A stretch of 64,000 nt of DNA from Pseudomonas sp. (GCA_007713455.1 VMRT01000009.1:419533-483532), one strand, 5' to 3'. Numbered from the stretch's first letter, positions 17,500 through 26,377 are shown. The notes: a model not told the origin generated them from the sequence alone. Made by a program: numbers and translations.

Positions 17500-18825
17500 A
17501 TGTTGCACCTGCGCCGTTTCGCCCGCCCATCCACGCTCGCCCTGGCCGTATTGCTGGGGATGCAGGGCGGCGCATGGGCCCAGCAGCCCATGGAGGAGGC
17601 CGCGGCGCCAAGTGCCAGTGCCAAAGCCCCGCTGCCGCTGGAGGAACTGCGCACCTTTGCCGAGGTACTGGATCGCATCAAGGCTGCCTATGTCGAACCA
17701 GTCGATGACAAAACCCTGCTGGAAAATGCCATCAAAGGCATGCTCAGCAATCTCGATCCTCATTCCGCCTATCTCGAGCCCGAAGCGTTCGCCGAGCTGC
17801 AGGAAAGCACCAGCGGCGAATTCGGTGGTCTCGGCATCGAAGTCGGCATGGAAGACGGCTTCATCAAGGTCGTTTCGCCGATCGACGATACCCCGGCATC
17901 GAAGGCCGGCATCGAAGCCGGCGACCTGATCGTCAAGATCGACGGCCAGCCGACCAAGGGGCTGTCGATGATGGACGCCATCGGCAAGATGCGCGGCAAG
18001 CCGGGCAGCAGCATCAGCCTGACGCTGGTGCGCGAAGGCGGCCAGCCGTTCGACGTGAAGCTGACCCGCGCGGTCATCAAGGTGCGCAGCGTCCGCAGTC
18101 AGATCCTGGAGCCGGGCTACGGCTACCTGCGCGTCACTCAGTTCCAGGTCAACTCCGGCGAGGAAGTGGGCAAGGCGCTGGCGAAGCTGAAGAAGGACAA
18201 CGACGGCAAGAAGCTCAACGGCCTGGTCCTCGACCTGCGCAACAACCCCGGTGGCGTGCTGCAGGCGGCTGTCGAGATTTCCGACCACTTCCTGACCAAG
18301 GGCCTGATCGTCTACACCGAGGGTCGCATCGCCAATTCCGAGCTGCGCTTCAACGCCGACCCGGCCGATGCCAGCGAAGGCGTACCGCTGGTGGTGCTGA
18401 TCAACGGCGGCAGCGCCTCGGCCTCGGAGATCGTCGCTGGCGCGCTGCAGGATCACAAGCGCGGTGTGGTGATGGGCACCGACAGCTTCGGCAAGGGCTC
18501 GGTACAGACCGTGCTGCCGCTGAACAACGATCGTGCACTGAAGCTGACTACCGCGCTGTACTACACCCCCAACGGCCGCTCGATCCAGGCCCAGGGCATT
18601 GAGCCGGACATCAAGGTCGAGCGTGCCAAGCTGACCCGCGAGCAGGCCGCCGATGGCTTCCGCGAGGCCGATCTTGCTGGCCACCTGGGCAACGGCAACG
18701 GCGGTCCGGACCGTCCCACCGCCACCCAGATCGCCAGCGACTCGCCGCGCCCGCAGGACGATGACTACCAGCTCGGTCAGGCCCTGAATCTGCTCAAGGG
18801 ATTGAACCTCACCCGCGGCCAGTGA
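17500..18825 (+). CDS. ctpA: Carboxy-terminal processing protease CtpA (S41)
   Basis: 441 residues from the ATG at 17500, which has TTGGAG before it; a TTG at 17488 is an unlikely alternative. Signal peptide to about residue 27 (GGAWA), PDZ domain about 105-185 (GEFGGLGIEVGMEDGFIKVV), then the S41 core with INGGSASASEIVAGAL (Ser307 probable nucleophile) and DSFGKGSVQ (Lys332), the Ser-Lys dyad. The P. aeruginosa orthologue works with the lipoprotein LbcA to degrade peptidoglycan hydrolases, which fits its place after envC. Confidence 0.94.
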   Translation: MLHLRRFARPSTLALAVLLGMQGGAWAQQPMEEAAAPSASAKAPLPLEELRTFAEVLDRIKAAYVEPVDDKTLLENAIKGMLSNLDPHSAYLEPEAFAELQESTSGEFGGLGIEVGMEDGFIKVVSPIDDTPASKAGIEAGDLIVKIDGQPTKGLSMMDAIGKMRGKPGSSISLTLVREGGQPFDVKLTRAVIKVRSVRSQILEPGYGYLRVTQFQVNSGEEVGKALAKLKKDNDGKKLNGLVLDLRNNPGGVLQAAVEISDHFLTKGLIVYTEGRIANSELRFNADPADASEGVPLVVLINGGSASASEIVAGALQDHKRGVVMGTDSFGKGSVQTVLPLNNDRALKLTTALYYTPNGRSIQAQGIEPDIKVERAKLTREQAADGFREADLAGHLGNGNGGPDRPTATQIASDSPRPQDDDYQLGQALNLLKGLNLTRGQ

Positions 18826-19619
18826 AGATGTCAGGCTGGATAGCAGGGCTAGCGCTGCTGGTGTTGCTCGCCAGCCCGGCGCTGTATGCCAGCGATCCCG
18901 CAGCCACGCCGGACCATGTCCCGCGTCCGCGGTTGACCCTGATAATTGACGACCTCGGGCAGAACCCGGCACGCGACCGCCGCGTGCTGCAACTGCCGGG
19001 GCCGGTCGCGCTGGCGATCCTTCCCGACACCCGCCATGCAGCCGACCTGGCCGAGCAGGCCCATCGCGCCGGCAAAACGGTCATGCTGCACATGCCGATG
19101 GCGCCTGCCCAAGGCCGTTTCGCCTGGCGTCCCCAACTACCTCATGACGAGCTGGCGCGCCGTCTCGACGCAGCGCTTGCGGCGGTACCGCATGCCAGCG
19201 GGCTGAACAACCACATGGGCAGCGCCATGACCGATCAGACACAGGCCATGACCTGGCTGATGGGGGAACTGCAGCGCCGCCACCTGTTCTTTCTCGACAG
19301 CCGCACCAGCCCGCGCACCGTGGCCGCCGCCAGCGCCCAACGCACGGCACTGGCCAGCCTGTCGCGGGACATCTTTCTCGATGACGATCCCGCGCCGTCC
19401 GCGGTAGCCGAACGCTTTCACGCGGCAGTCGCGCTGGCGCGCAAGCAAGGCTCGGTCGTCATCATCGGTCATCCCCACGAGAGCACGCTGGCCGTGCTCG
19501 AACGCGAACTGCCGCGACTCTCGGCGCAGGGCATCGAATGGGTCGATGTCGGGCAGATGATCGCCACCCGCAGCAACCGCGCGATGGCCGCCCATGGTCG
19601 TGGCGGCGTCTACCGCTGA
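18822..19619 (+). CDS. Divergent polysaccharide deacetylase family protein (YibQ-like)
   Basis: 265 residues from a GTG at 18822 that overlaps the ctpA stop; an ATG at 18828 is the alternative. A signal peptide (about 1-23) is followed by RLTLIIDDLGQNPARDRRVL and then VALAILPDTRHAADLAEQAH, VMLHMPMAP, ASGLNNHMGSAMT and VVIIGHPHESTLAVL, which is the pattern of the divergent polysaccharide deacetylase family. It is periplasmic and of uncertain substrate. It is the last gene of the envC-ctpA operon, so a role in envelope remodelling is plausible. Confidence 0.9.
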   Translation: MKMSGWIAGLALLVLLASPALYASDPAATPDHVPRPRLTLIIDDLGQNPARDRRVLQLPGPVALAILPDTRHAADLAEQAHRAGKTVMLHMPMAPAQGRFAWRPQLPHDELARRLDAALAAVPHASGLNNHMGSAMTDQTQAMTWLMGELQRRHLFFLDSRTSPRTVAAASAQRTALASLSRDIFLDDDPAPSAVAERFHAAVALARKQGSVVIIGHPHESTLAVLERELPRLSAQGIEWVDVGQMIATRSNRAMAAHGRGGVYR

Positions 19620-19622
19620 GCT

Positions 19623-20369
19623 TCAGAGATAGCGGCGCAGCATCGCGTCCACCGTGCCGTCGGCACGCATCGCATCCAGCGCCCGCTGCAAACGCTCAAC
19701 CACCTCGTCCGGTGTCGCCCGGTTGAGCGCGAGGAACAGCCGCGCTTCATTGAAACGCAGCACCGGTTTCAGACCGGTCACACCTTCCTGCTTGGCCAGG
19801 TAGGGTCCGACCGGATCGGCGGTGGCCCAGACTTCGATCTGCCCCTTGAGCAGTTTGCCGATGTTCTCCTGATCACGCAGCGAGTTGATCGGCGCCAGGC
19901 CCTTGCCCTCCAGATGCTGGCTGACCGCATCGTTCTTGTAGGCACCGATGCGCAGGTCGCGTGCCTGCTCCAGCCCGGTCAGGCGCAGAGGACTGTCGGC
20001 GGGCGCCAGCAGCACCCAGCTGATGCTCGCCAACGGGCCGACCCATTTGAACTGCTGCTCGCGCTCGGCAGTAAAGGTGGTGGAGAACAGCCCCTGATCT
20101 GGCTGTTCGAGCACCTGCTTGTAGATGCGATCCCAGGGAAAGCGCAGGGTCAGCTCGTAGCGGATATTCGCGCGGCGGAACATCTCGCGCACGATGTCGG
20201 CGTTGATGCCGTGGATGCGCGCGTCGGCGGCGTAGTTCTTGCCGTCCTCGGCCATGTTGAATGGCGGAAAATTCTCGGTGAGCAGCACGACTCGGTAATC
20301 GTCAGGCAGCGCGGCGTGCGCGTGAGCACAGAGCAGCAGCAAGACGACGGCAATGATTCGCTTGAACAT
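19623..20369 (-). CDS. Stand-alone periplasmic solute-binding protein (family 3), copy A
   Basis: 248 residues from the ATG at 20369, which has GGGAG seven bases before it. Signal peptide to about residue 20 (HAHA), then YRVVLLTENFPPFNMAEDGK, which continues into HGINADIVREMFRRA and RFPWDRIYKQVLEQPDQGLF, a family 3 solute-binding fold. No permease or ATPase gene is adjacent. It is close in sequence to the gene at 20605-21351 and equal in length, so the two arose by duplication. The ligand is unknown; it may feed a transporter or a sensor encoded elsewhere. Confidence 0.85.
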   Translation of the reverse strand: MFKRIIAVVLLLLCAHAHAALPDDYRVVLLTENFPPFNMAEDGKNYAADARIHGINADIVREMFRRANIRYELTLRFPWDRIYKQVLEQPDQGLFSTTFTAEREQQFKWVGPLASISWVLLAPADSPLRLTGLEQARDLRIGAYKNDAVSQHLEGKGLAPINSLRDQENIGKLLKGQIEVWATADPVGPYLAKQEGVTGLKPVLRFNEARLFLALNRATPDEVVERLQRALDAMRADGTVDAMLRRYL

Positions 20370-20565
20370 GGATCGCTCCCTTCTTCTCGATTCCCTGGCC
20401 CACCCCTCCGCGAGCCAGAGCCGGGGGCTGTCCAAAGCAAGATGCGAACCAGCGAAGCGCCACGGCGCCAGCGGCTGAGCGCCCGCTGAATCAGGGACGC
20501 GTGCATGCGCCAGGACGGCGCGAGCAGGGGGATCGGTGCACGCTACTGGCGCACCGCCATCACTC

Positions 20566-20594
20566 GAGAAAGTCGGCGCAGAAGATGCGCCGAC
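20566..20594 (-). terminator. Intrinsic terminator after solute-binding protein copy B
   Basis: On the minus strand GTCGGCGCA and TGCGCCGAC form a perfect 9-bp stem with a 5-base loop (20572-20594), followed by TTTCTCG. It is 10 bases after the stop of the gene at 20605 and separates it from its sibling downstream. Confidence 0.6.
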
Positions 20595-20604
20595 CTGGGA
20601 AGGC

Positions 20605-21351
20605 TCAGAGGTAGCGCGCGTTGATCTCGTCGATCACACCTTCGCTACGCATCTGGTCGAGCGCTTTCTGCAGCTTCTGCACCGTCTCATCGGCGACCTG
20701 CTTGTTCAGCGCCAGGTACAGCTCGGCACTGTCGAAACGCAGCACGCGCTTGAGTCCGGTCACGCCGTCCTGGCGGGCGAGGTAGCGGCCAGCGGGATCA
20801 CCAGTGGCCCACAGGTCGATCTTGCCGTCGATCAGCTTCTTCACGTTCTCCTGATCGCGCAGGGCGAGCTGCGGCTGCAGCCCCTGACCGTCCAGGTGCT
20901 CGGCAATGGCATCACCCTTGTAGGCGCCGATGTTGTACTGGCGCGCCTGATCCAGGCTGGTCAGGTTGATCGGACTGTCGCCACGAGCCAGCAACACCCA
21001 GTCGTCCGGGCCGATGGGACCAACCCACTTGAACAGCTCTTCGCGCTCGGGCAGGCGCGCCGTGACGAAAACCCCGTAGTTCGGCTGCTCCAGCGCCATG
21101 CCGTAGATACGCTCCCAGGGGAAGCGCAGCGTCAAGGTGTAGTCGATGCCGGCACGCTTGAACATCTCGCGCACGATGTCCGCGGCGATCCCGGTGATGT
21201 GCTCGTCACGCGCGAAGTTTTTGCCATCGTCCGCCATGTTGTAAGGCGGGAAATTCTCGGTCAGCAGATTGATCTTGTCTGGCACCTGAGCGTGCGCCAG
21301 CGTAGCGCCCAGCAGCAAAGCTGCGGCGATGGTAGAGATTGTCTTGCGCAT
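20605..21351 (-). CDS. Stand-alone periplasmic solute-binding protein (family 3), copy B
   Basis: 248 residues from the ATG at 21351. Signal peptide to about residue 21 (LAHA), then INLLTENFPPYNMADDGKNF and ITGIAADIVREMFKRAGIDY, RFPWERIYGMALEQPNYGVF and LRDQENVKKLIDGKIDLWAT. It matches copy A across its whole length. It precedes copy A and follows hisF on the same strand, with a terminator between the two copies, so they may be expressed separately. The ligand is unknown. Confidence 0.85.
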   Translation of the reverse strand: MRKTISTIAAALLLGATLAHAQVPDKINLLTENFPPYNMADDGKNFARDEHITGIAADIVREMFKRAGIDYTLTLRFPWERIYGMALEQPNYGVFVTARLPEREELFKWVGPIGPDDWVLLARGDSPINLTSLDQARQYNIGAYKGDAIAEHLDGQGLQPQLALRDQENVKKLIDGKIDLWATGDPAGRYLARQDGVTGLKRVLRFDSAELYLALNKQVADETVQKLQKALDQMRSEGVIDEINARYL

Positions 21352-21438
21352 GTGTGTATCCCCTGAGTACTTATCCGCAACAGCCGCGGACGTGTCCATG
21401 TTTCGAGAGCGAAGCCTTTCGCTCTGCCGGCAACGCGA

Positions 21439-22209
21439 TCAGCGCATCACGATGCCGCGGGCGGCCAGATAGGCCTTGGCTTCCGGAATGGTGTATTCGC
21501 CGAAATGGAAGATGCTGGCGGCCAGCACCGCATCGGCCTTGCCTTCGAGGATGCCATCGGCCAGGTGCTGCAGATTGCCGACGCCACCGGAGGCGATCAC
21601 CGGGATGCACAGCGCTTCGCTGATGGCCCGGGTGACGCCCAGGTCGTAGCCGCTCTTCACGCCGTCCTGATCCATGCTGGTCAGCAGGATTTCGCCAGCG
21701 CCGAGGTCTTCCATCTTCTTCGCCCAGGCCACCGCATCCAGGCCGGTGGGCTTGCGCCCGCCATGGGTGAAGATTTCCCAGCGACCCGGCTCGCCCGGCG
21801 CGGAGACCTTCTTCGCATCGATGGCGACGACGATGCATTGCGAGCCGAAGCGGTCCGCGGCCTCGCCGACGAAGTCCGGGTTGAACACCGCGGCGGTGTT
21901 GATCGAGACCTTGTCCGCGCCCGCGTTGAGCAGGTTGCGGATGTCCTGCACGCTGCGCACACCACCGCCGACGGTCAGCGGGATGAATACCTGGCTGGCC
22001 ATGCGCTCGACGGTGTGCAGGGTGGTGTCACGGTTGTCGACGCTGGCGGTGATGTCGAGAAAGGTGATCTCGTCGGCGCCCTGCTCGTCGTAGCGGCGGG
22101 CGATTTCCACCGGGTCGCCGGCGTCGCGGATGTTCTCGAACTGGACGCCCTTGACCACGCGGCCGTTGTCCACGTCGAGGCAGGGAATGATGCGTTTGGC
22201 CAGGGCCAT
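21439..22209 (-). CDS. hisF: Imidazole glycerol phosphate synthase cyclase subunit
   Basis: 256 residues from the ATG at 22209 (CGGAG six bases before it); a longer frame to 22236 is not needed. It is a TIM barrel with the catalytic aspartates in [19 protein letters not shown] and [16 protein letters not shown], and phosphate-binding loops [15 protein letters not shown] and [11 protein letters not shown]. With HisH it closes the imidazole ring in histidine synthesis and releases AICAR. It is last in the hisB-hisH-DUF2164-hisA-hisF series, about 100 bases after hisA with repeats in the gap. Confidence 0.97.
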   Translation of the reverse strand: MALAKRIIPCLDVDNGRVVKGVQFENIRDAGDPVEIARRYDEQGADEITFLDITASVDNRDTTLHTVERMASQVFIPLTVGGGVRSVQDIRNLLNAGADKVSINTAAVFNPDFVGEAADRFGSQCIVVAIDAKKVSAPGEPGRWEIFTHGGRKPTGLDAVAWAKKMEDLGAGEILLTSMDQDGVKSGYDLGVTRAISEALCIPVIASGGVGNLQHLADGILEGKADAVLAASIFHFGEYTIPEAKAYLAARGIVMR

Positions 22210-22240
22210 GGCTTTCTCCGAAAGCGGCTTATTCAAGCCG

Positions 22241-22253
22241 CAGGCTTCAAGCT
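22241..22253. repeat. Copy 2 of the CAGGCTTCAAGCT repeat
   Basis: Exact second copy of the 13-mer at 16099-16111. Here it directly precedes a GTAGGGTGGATCGC hairpin element, between hisA and hisF. Confidence 0.5.
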
Positions 22254-22264
22254 GCAGGTAGCGT

Positions 22265-22294
22265 GTAGGGTGGATCGCGCTTCACCGATCCACC
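22265..22294. repeat. GTAGGGTGGATCGC hairpin repeat, copy 1
   Basis: GTAGGGTGGATCGCG then CTTCACCGATCCACC; GGTGGATCG pairs with CGATCCACC. A longer relative with a perfect 12-bp stem occurs at 48054-48083. Both are intergenic. This is a dispersed repeat typical, to my knowledge, of P. stutzeri-group genomes. It may fold in the hisA-hisF mRNA. Confidence 0.65.
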
Positions 22295-22307
22295 GCAGTT
22301 CAGCGAA

Positions 22308-23051
22308 TCACTCGTCCTTGTACTTCAGGTCGCAGAGCGCCTGCGCCTCGGCGACGTCGAGCGTGCCTTCGTAGATCGCCCGGCCGGTGATGGCGCCGAC
22401 GATGCCCGGTGTGTTGGTATCGAGCAGCTTCTGGATGTCGCCGATGTTGTGGATGCCGCCGGAGGCGATCACCGGGATGCGGCTTGCATTGGCCAGGGCA
22501 ACGGTGGCCTCGACGTTGCAGCCCTGCATCATGCCGTCCTTGGCGATGTCGGTGTAGACGATCGCCGAGACGCCATCGGCCTCGAAACGGCGCGCCAGGT
22601 CGACGGCCTGCACGCTGGAGACTTCGGCCCAGCCATCGGTGGCGACGAAGCCGTCCTTCGCATCCAGGCCAACGATGACCTTGCCCGGGAAGGCGCGGCA
22701 GGCCTCGGTGACGAACCCCGGCTCTTTGACCGCCTTGGTACCGATGATCACGTAGCTGACGCCGGCGCGCACGTAGTGCTCGATAGTTTCCAGGGTGCGG
22801 ATGCCGCCACCGATCTGGATCGGCAGGTCCGGGTAGCGCCTGGCGATGGCGGTGACCACCTCGCCGTTGACCGGCTGGCCTTCGAAGGCGCCGTTGAGGT
22901 CGACCAGGTGCAGGCGACGGCAGCCGGCCTCAACCCACTTGGCGGCCATGGCCACCGGGTCGTCGGAAAACACCGTGGCATCGTCCATCAGGCCCTGGCG
23001 CAGACGCACGCAGGCGCCGTCCTTCAGATCGATAGCGGGGATAATCAGCAT
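22308..23051 (-). CDS. hisA: Phosphoribosylformimino-5-aminoimidazole carboxamide ribotide isomerase
   Basis: 247 residues. TIM barrel with catalytic Asp8 in [17 protein letters not shown] and the partner Asp in [16 protein letters not shown], plus the phosphate loops [16 protein letters not shown] and [15 protein letters not shown]. It performs the Amadori rearrangement of ProFAR to PRFAR, the substrate of HisFH. It sits between the DUF2164 gene and hisF. Confidence 0.97.
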   Translation of the reverse strand: MLIIPAIDLKDGACVRLRQGLMDDATVFSDDPVAMAAKWVEAGCRRLHLVDLNGAFEGQPVNGEVVTAIARRYPDLPIQIGGGIRTLETIEHYVRAGVSYVIIGTKAVKEPGFVTEACRAFPGKVIVGLDAKDGFVATDGWAEVSSVQAVDLARRFEADGVSAIVYTDIAKDGMMQGCNVEATVALANASRIPVIASGGIHNIGDIQKLLDTNTPGIVGAITGRAIYEGTLDVAEAQALCDLKYKDE

Positions 23052-23087
23052 GGCTTGAACCTGTTCAAATCAAGTGTCGGTTAAGGG

Positions 23088-23348
23088 TCAGCTCTTCTCG
23101 AGCGCCCACAAGTCGCTTTCGATGCTCTCGAACCGTTCCTTCAGGTGGCTCTGCACGTCGAAGATCGCCTTGTTGTAATACAGCGGCGCGATTTCCCGGG
23201 CGAACAGATCGAGCACTTCCTGCGCCTCGAACGAGCCCAGCTCGAGTTCGAACCGCTCTTCCAGAAAGCGCTTGATGACCTGTTGCGCTGCCTGCTCCTG
23301 AGCAGGATCCAGCGTCAGGACCGGTGGCTTGAGCTTGGCCCGGCTCAT
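23088..23348 (-). CDS. DUF2164 family protein
   Basis: 86 residues. The pattern LTLDPAQEQAAQQVIKRFLE, FELELGSFEAQEVLDLF and IAPLYYNKAIFDVQSHLKER is the DUF2164 family, small helical proteins of unknown function. It lies between hisH and hisA, directly abutting hisH with no gap, an arrangement seen in other pseudomonads. Cotranscription with the his genes is likely, but nothing links it chemically to histidine synthesis. Confidence 0.85.
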   Translation of the reverse strand: MSRAKLKPPVLTLDPAQEQAAQQVIKRFLEERFELELGSFEAQEVLDLFAREIAPLYYNKAIFDVQSHLKERFESIESDLWALEKS

Positions 23349-23987
23349 TTACCAGCGACCATCCCAGGCGGCGAAGTTCTGCAGCAGCTGCAGGCCGTGG
23401 GTGTGGCTCTTCTCCGGGTGAAACTGCACGGCAAAGCGCGAGCCATCGGCCAGCGCGGCGGCGAAGTCGTTGCCGTAATGGCCGCGACCGACCACCTGGC
23501 GCGGATTGCCGGCCTCGATGTAGTAGCTGTGCACGAAATAGAAGCGCCCATTGTCCGGAATCGCGTGCCAGAGCGGATGGTCGACCACCTGCTTGACCTC
23601 GTTCCAGCCCATGTGCGGCACCTTCAGGTGCTCGCCGTCCTCGTGCAGGTCCTTGCCGAAAAAGCGCACCTGACCGGGGAACAGGCCGATGCAATCGACG
23701 CCGTCGTTTTCTTCGCTGCGCTCCATCAGCGCCTGCATGCCGACGCAGATGCCGAGAAATGGGCGGTCCTGGCTGACTTCGCGAACCAGTTCGTCGAAGC
23801 CCAGCCGGCGGATCTCGGCCATGCAGTCGCGAATCGCGCCGACGCCGGGAAACACCACGCGGTCGGCCTCACGGATGACCTGCGCATCGCTGGTGATCAG
23901 CACGCGGCCAGCGCCGACGTGTTCCAGCGCCTTGGCCACCGAGTGCAGGTTGCCCATGCCGTAGTCGATGACGGCGACGGTCTGCAT
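23349..23987 (-). CDS. hisH: Imidazole glycerol phosphate synthase glutaminase subunit
   Basis: 212 residues from the ATG at 23987, which overlaps the hisB stop as TAATG. It is a class I glutamine amidotransferase: [20 protein letters not shown] at the start, nucleophile Cys in [13 protein letters not shown], and the His and Glu of the triad in [14 protein letters not shown]. It feeds ammonia to HisF. Confidence 0.97.
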   Translation of the reverse strand: MQTVAVIDYGMGNLHSVAKALEHVGAGRVLITSDAQVIREADRVVFPGVGAIRDCMAEIRRLGFDELVREVSQDRPFLGICVGMQALMERSEENDGVDCIGLFPGQVRFFGKDLHEDGEHLKVPHMGWNEVKQVVDHPLWHAIPDNGRFYFVHSYYIEAGNPRQVVGRGHYGNDFAAALADGSRFAVQFHPEKSHTHGLQLLQNFAAWDGRW

Positions 23988-24580
23988 TACAGGCACCCTT
24001 TGGTCGACGGCATCTGCCCGGCCATGCGCGGATCGAGCTCGACGGCCATGCGCAGCGCGCGGCCGAAGGCCTTGAACACGGTTTCGATCTGGTGGTGGGT
24101 GTTGATGCCGCGCAGGTTGTCGATGTGCAGGGTGACCAGGGCGTGATTGACGAAGCCCTGGAAGAATTCCTGGAACAGGTCGACGTCGAACTTGCCGACC
24201 ACCGCGCGGGTGTAGGGCACGTTCATGGTCAGCCCCGGGCGCCCGGAGAAGTCGATCACCACGCGCGACAGCGCCTCGTCCAGCGGTACGTAGGAATGCC
24301 CGTAGCGGGTCATGCCCTTCTTGTCGCCGATGGCTTTGGTGAAGGCCTGGCCGAGGGTGATGCCGACGTCCTCGACGGTGTGGTGGTCATCGATGTGCAG
24401 GTCGCCGTTGCACTCGATATCCAGGTCGATCAGCCCGTGACGGGCGATCTGGTCGAGCATGTGCTCCAGGAAGGGCACGCCGATGGCGAAACGCGCCTTG
24501 CCGGTGCCATCCAGATTGATGGTGACCTTGACCTGGGTTTCCAGGGTGTTGCGCTCTACGTAAGCCGTACGTTCGGACAT
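23987..24580 (-). CDS. hisB: Imidazoleglycerol-phosphate dehydratase (monofunctional)
   Basis: 197 residues from the ATG at 24580 (GGAG six bases before it); the TTG one codon earlier is less likely. The two metal-binding motifs are [14 protein letters not shown] and [14 protein letters not shown], with [13 protein letters not shown] near the start. No phosphatase domain is fused, as is usual in pseudomonads. It dehydrates IGP to imidazole-acetol phosphate. First gene of this his operon. Confidence 0.97.
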   Translation of the reverse strand: MSERTAYVERNTLETQVKVTINLDGTGKARFAIGVPFLEHMLDQIARHGLIDLDIECNGDLHIDDHHTVEDVGITLGQAFTKAIGDKKGMTRYGHSYVPLDEALSRVVIDFSGRPGLTMNVPYTRAVVGKFDVDLFQEFFQGFVNHALVTLHIDNLRGINTHHQIETVFKAFGRALRMAVELDPRMAGQMPSTKGCL

Positions 24581-24615
24581 CAACAGCTCCGCTGATCGTG
24601 GGCGAAAAGGGGCAC

Positions 24616-24621
24616 ATTATA
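24616..24621 (-). promoter_or_regulatory. -10 element of the hisBHAF promoter
   Basis: On the minus strand TATAAT is followed by GTGCCCC, giving a start near 24609, about 30 bases before the hisB ATG. No strong -35 hexamer is seen at 16-18 bases. The gap also carries the divergent nasR promoter, which I cannot place. Confidence 0.45.
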
Positions 24622-24709
24622 GGCGCAAACGCCGCAGAACGGATACGCGCCGGGCTTACTGGACTGCATCTTGCAGGAACCTGTGCGTCAACCCGCGGAG
24701 GTGCCGCCC

Positions 24710-26020
24710 ATGCACGGACGGAAAATGCCTGCGACCCTGCGCTTCATGCTGGCGTCCCGGCGCAGCGAGCTGCTCGGTCTGGAAGATCTGGCGCGCACCT
24801 GCGAACTGGTCACCCGCATCAGCCAGCTGGTGCACGCGCTGCAGAAAGAGCGCGGCTACTCGAACATCTACCTCAGCGGCAACGCCCCCCATCAGCGGCA
24901 GCAGCTGGACGTGCTCAGCCTGGAAGCCGAGGCGCTGGAGCGCGAGGTGCGCCTGGATCTGGATCGCATCGATCTGGATGCCGTCAGCACTGCGGACAAG
25001 ACCCGCCTGTTCACTCGCATCGCCTATGCCCTGCACAGCCTCGACGAGCTGCCGGCGCTGCGCCGGCGCATCCGCGAGCACGCCATCAGCATGCAGGACG
25101 CCACGGCAACACTGGTGCGGCTGATCGGCGGGCTGCTGGCAGTGGTGTTCGAAGCGGCCGACACCGCCGCCGACCCGGACATCACCCGCTGCCTGGTGGC
25201 GCTATTCAATTTCATGCAGGGCAAGGAACTGGCCGGGCAGGAGCGCGCGCTCGGGGTGGTCGGCTTCGCCAGCGGCTATTTCCGCGCGGACATGCTGGAG
25301 CGCCTGGAGCACCTGCTCGAAGGCCAGGAGCGCTGCTTCGCCACCTTCAGCCGCTTCGCCAGCCCGGCAGCGCAGGCGCTATGGCAAGCGCTGTGCGCCA
25401 GCGAGACGAACATCAACGCCTGCCGCCTGCGTGACATCGCCCGCCGTACCAGCCCCGGCGCGGCGGTCGAACCGCAGCTGTGCGAGCTCTGGTTCGAGCT
25501 GCACACGCACCGCATCGACGCGATGAAGCAGGTCGAAACGCGCCTGGAGCAGGATCTGTTGCAACAGTGCCGCTACAGCATCGAGCGCATCCGCAAGGAT
25601 CTGCAGAGCCATCGCAAGCTGCTCGACGGCATCGCCGACATGCACGCCGCCGCCGAGCAGGCCAAGCTGTTCAGTGTGCAGGCCAGCGATCTCGACGCGC
25701 CACCGCCGGACGGCATGACCGCGATGGTGGCGCGCTCGACCCTGGAACTCTTGCTAACCCAGAGCGTGCGCCTGCAGGGTCTCAATGAAGAATTGCGCGA
25801 GGCGCGTCAGGCGCTGGACGAGCGCAAACAGGTGGAGCGGGCCAAGCAGCAGCTGATGCGCCAGCAGGGCTTCTCCGAAGGCGAGGCCTACGGCTGGCTG
25901 CGTCAGGCGGCAATGAATCAGGGCCTGCGCCTGGAGGAGGTCGCCCAGCGCCTGCTGGCACTGGCACAGCCCGCCGAGCGCGCCCCGGCCCGCACCCTGG
26001 GCCAGCGCTCCAGGCACTGA
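24710..26020 (+). CDS. nasR: Nitrate/nitrite-responsive transcription antiterminator (NIT-ANTAR)
   Basis: 436 residues from the ATG at 24710 with GGAGG eight bases before it; a TTG at 24671 is less likely. The N-terminal two thirds are an NIT sensor domain, with the signature SQLVHALQKERGYSNIYLSG near residue 45 and many helices. The C-terminal ~60 residues (about 370-425) form an ANTAR RNA-binding domain: LDERKQVERAKQQLMRQQGF, then SEGEAYGWLRQAAMNQGLRL and EEVAQRLL. NasR of Klebsiella binds nitrate and then releases termination in the nasF leader. The gene precedes nrtABC, whose leader carries the expected terminator. Confidence 0.9.
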   Translation: MHGRKMPATLRFMLASRRSELLGLEDLARTCELVTRISQLVHALQKERGYSNIYLSGNAPHQRQQLDVLSLEAEALEREVRLDLDRIDLDAVSTADKTRLFTRIAYALHSLDELPALRRRIREHAISMQDATATLVRLIGGLLAVVFEAADTAADPDITRCLVALFNFMQGKELAGQERALGVVGFASGYFRADMLERLEHLLEGQERCFATFSRFASPAAQALWQALCASETNINACRLRDIARRTSPGAAVEPQLCELWFELHTHRIDAMKQVETRLEQDLLQQCRYSIERIRKDLQSHRKLLDGIADMHAAAEQAKLFSVQASDLDAPPPDGMTAMVARSTLELLLTQSVRLQGLNEELREARQALDERKQVERAKQQLMRQQGFSEGEAYGWLRQAAMNQGLRLEEVAQRLLALAQPAERAPARTLGQRSRH

Positions 26021-26237
26021 AAACAGGCACGCCGCACCATCAGCACAGCATGCCTGCCCCGCGGATGTGCATGCGCCGCCAGTCCCGCAGGAACGCCAAG
26101 CGCAATTCATCTCGAGCAAGCCAATCACGGAACTGGTCGCGCTCTGTTTGCGCCCCGCCGCAAGTGCTTGATTCGATGGAAACCTCCCGGCGATTCGATG
26201 CCGCGGCAGCACCCGTTCCGCGCCGCCTGAGCAGTTC

Positions 26238-26253
26238 TGGCACAGCTTTCGCA
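26238..26253 (+). promoter_or_regulatory. Sigma-54 promoter of nrtABC
   Basis: TGGCAC-AGCTT-TCGCA matches the -24/-12 consensus with GG and GC separated by exactly 10 bases. Transcription would start near 26264 and produce a leader of about 115 bases before nrtA. This predicts NtrC-type nitrogen control in addition to the nitrate control by NasR. Confidence 0.75.
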
Positions 26254-26263
26254 AAGCTCAGGC

Positions 26264-26286
26264 AAGGCCGGATCCTTCGGCTTTCA
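26264..26286 (+). promoter_or_regulatory. Upstream leader hairpin, possible ANTAR target
   Basis: AAGGCCG and CGGCTTT can pair around a 7-base loop, GATCCTT, one G-T pair included, just after the predicted transcription start and before the leader terminator. ANTAR targets are two hairpins with hexameric loops carrying A1 and G4. This hairpin is in the right place, but I cannot make its loop fit that rule cleanly. Confidence 0.35.
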
Positions 26287-26303
26287 CAACTCCTCATCAG
26301 GAC

Positions 26304-26356
26304 AACGGTGTCCACGCTCTCCGGCTCCAGCCGGGCGGTGTGGCGCCGTTTTTTTT
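26304..26356 (+). terminator. Leader terminator upstream of nrtA
   Basis: AACGGTGTCCAC (26304-26315) pairs with GTGGCGCCGTT (26340-26350) apart from one bulged T, enclosing an inner CCGGC/GCCGG hairpin, and is followed by eight T (26349-26356). It ends 21 bases before the nrtA start codon, inside the transcript from the sigma-54 promoter, so it must be read through for expression. That is the structure NasR-type antiterminators act on. Confidence 0.85.
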
Positions 26357-26377
26357 CGCCCAAAGGAAAACCCGACC

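Noticed and set aside
17482..18972. 496-residue open frame opposite ctpA
   Set aside because: Antisense shadow of ctpA caused by codon bias; no domain, and it runs through the ctpA signal peptide region.
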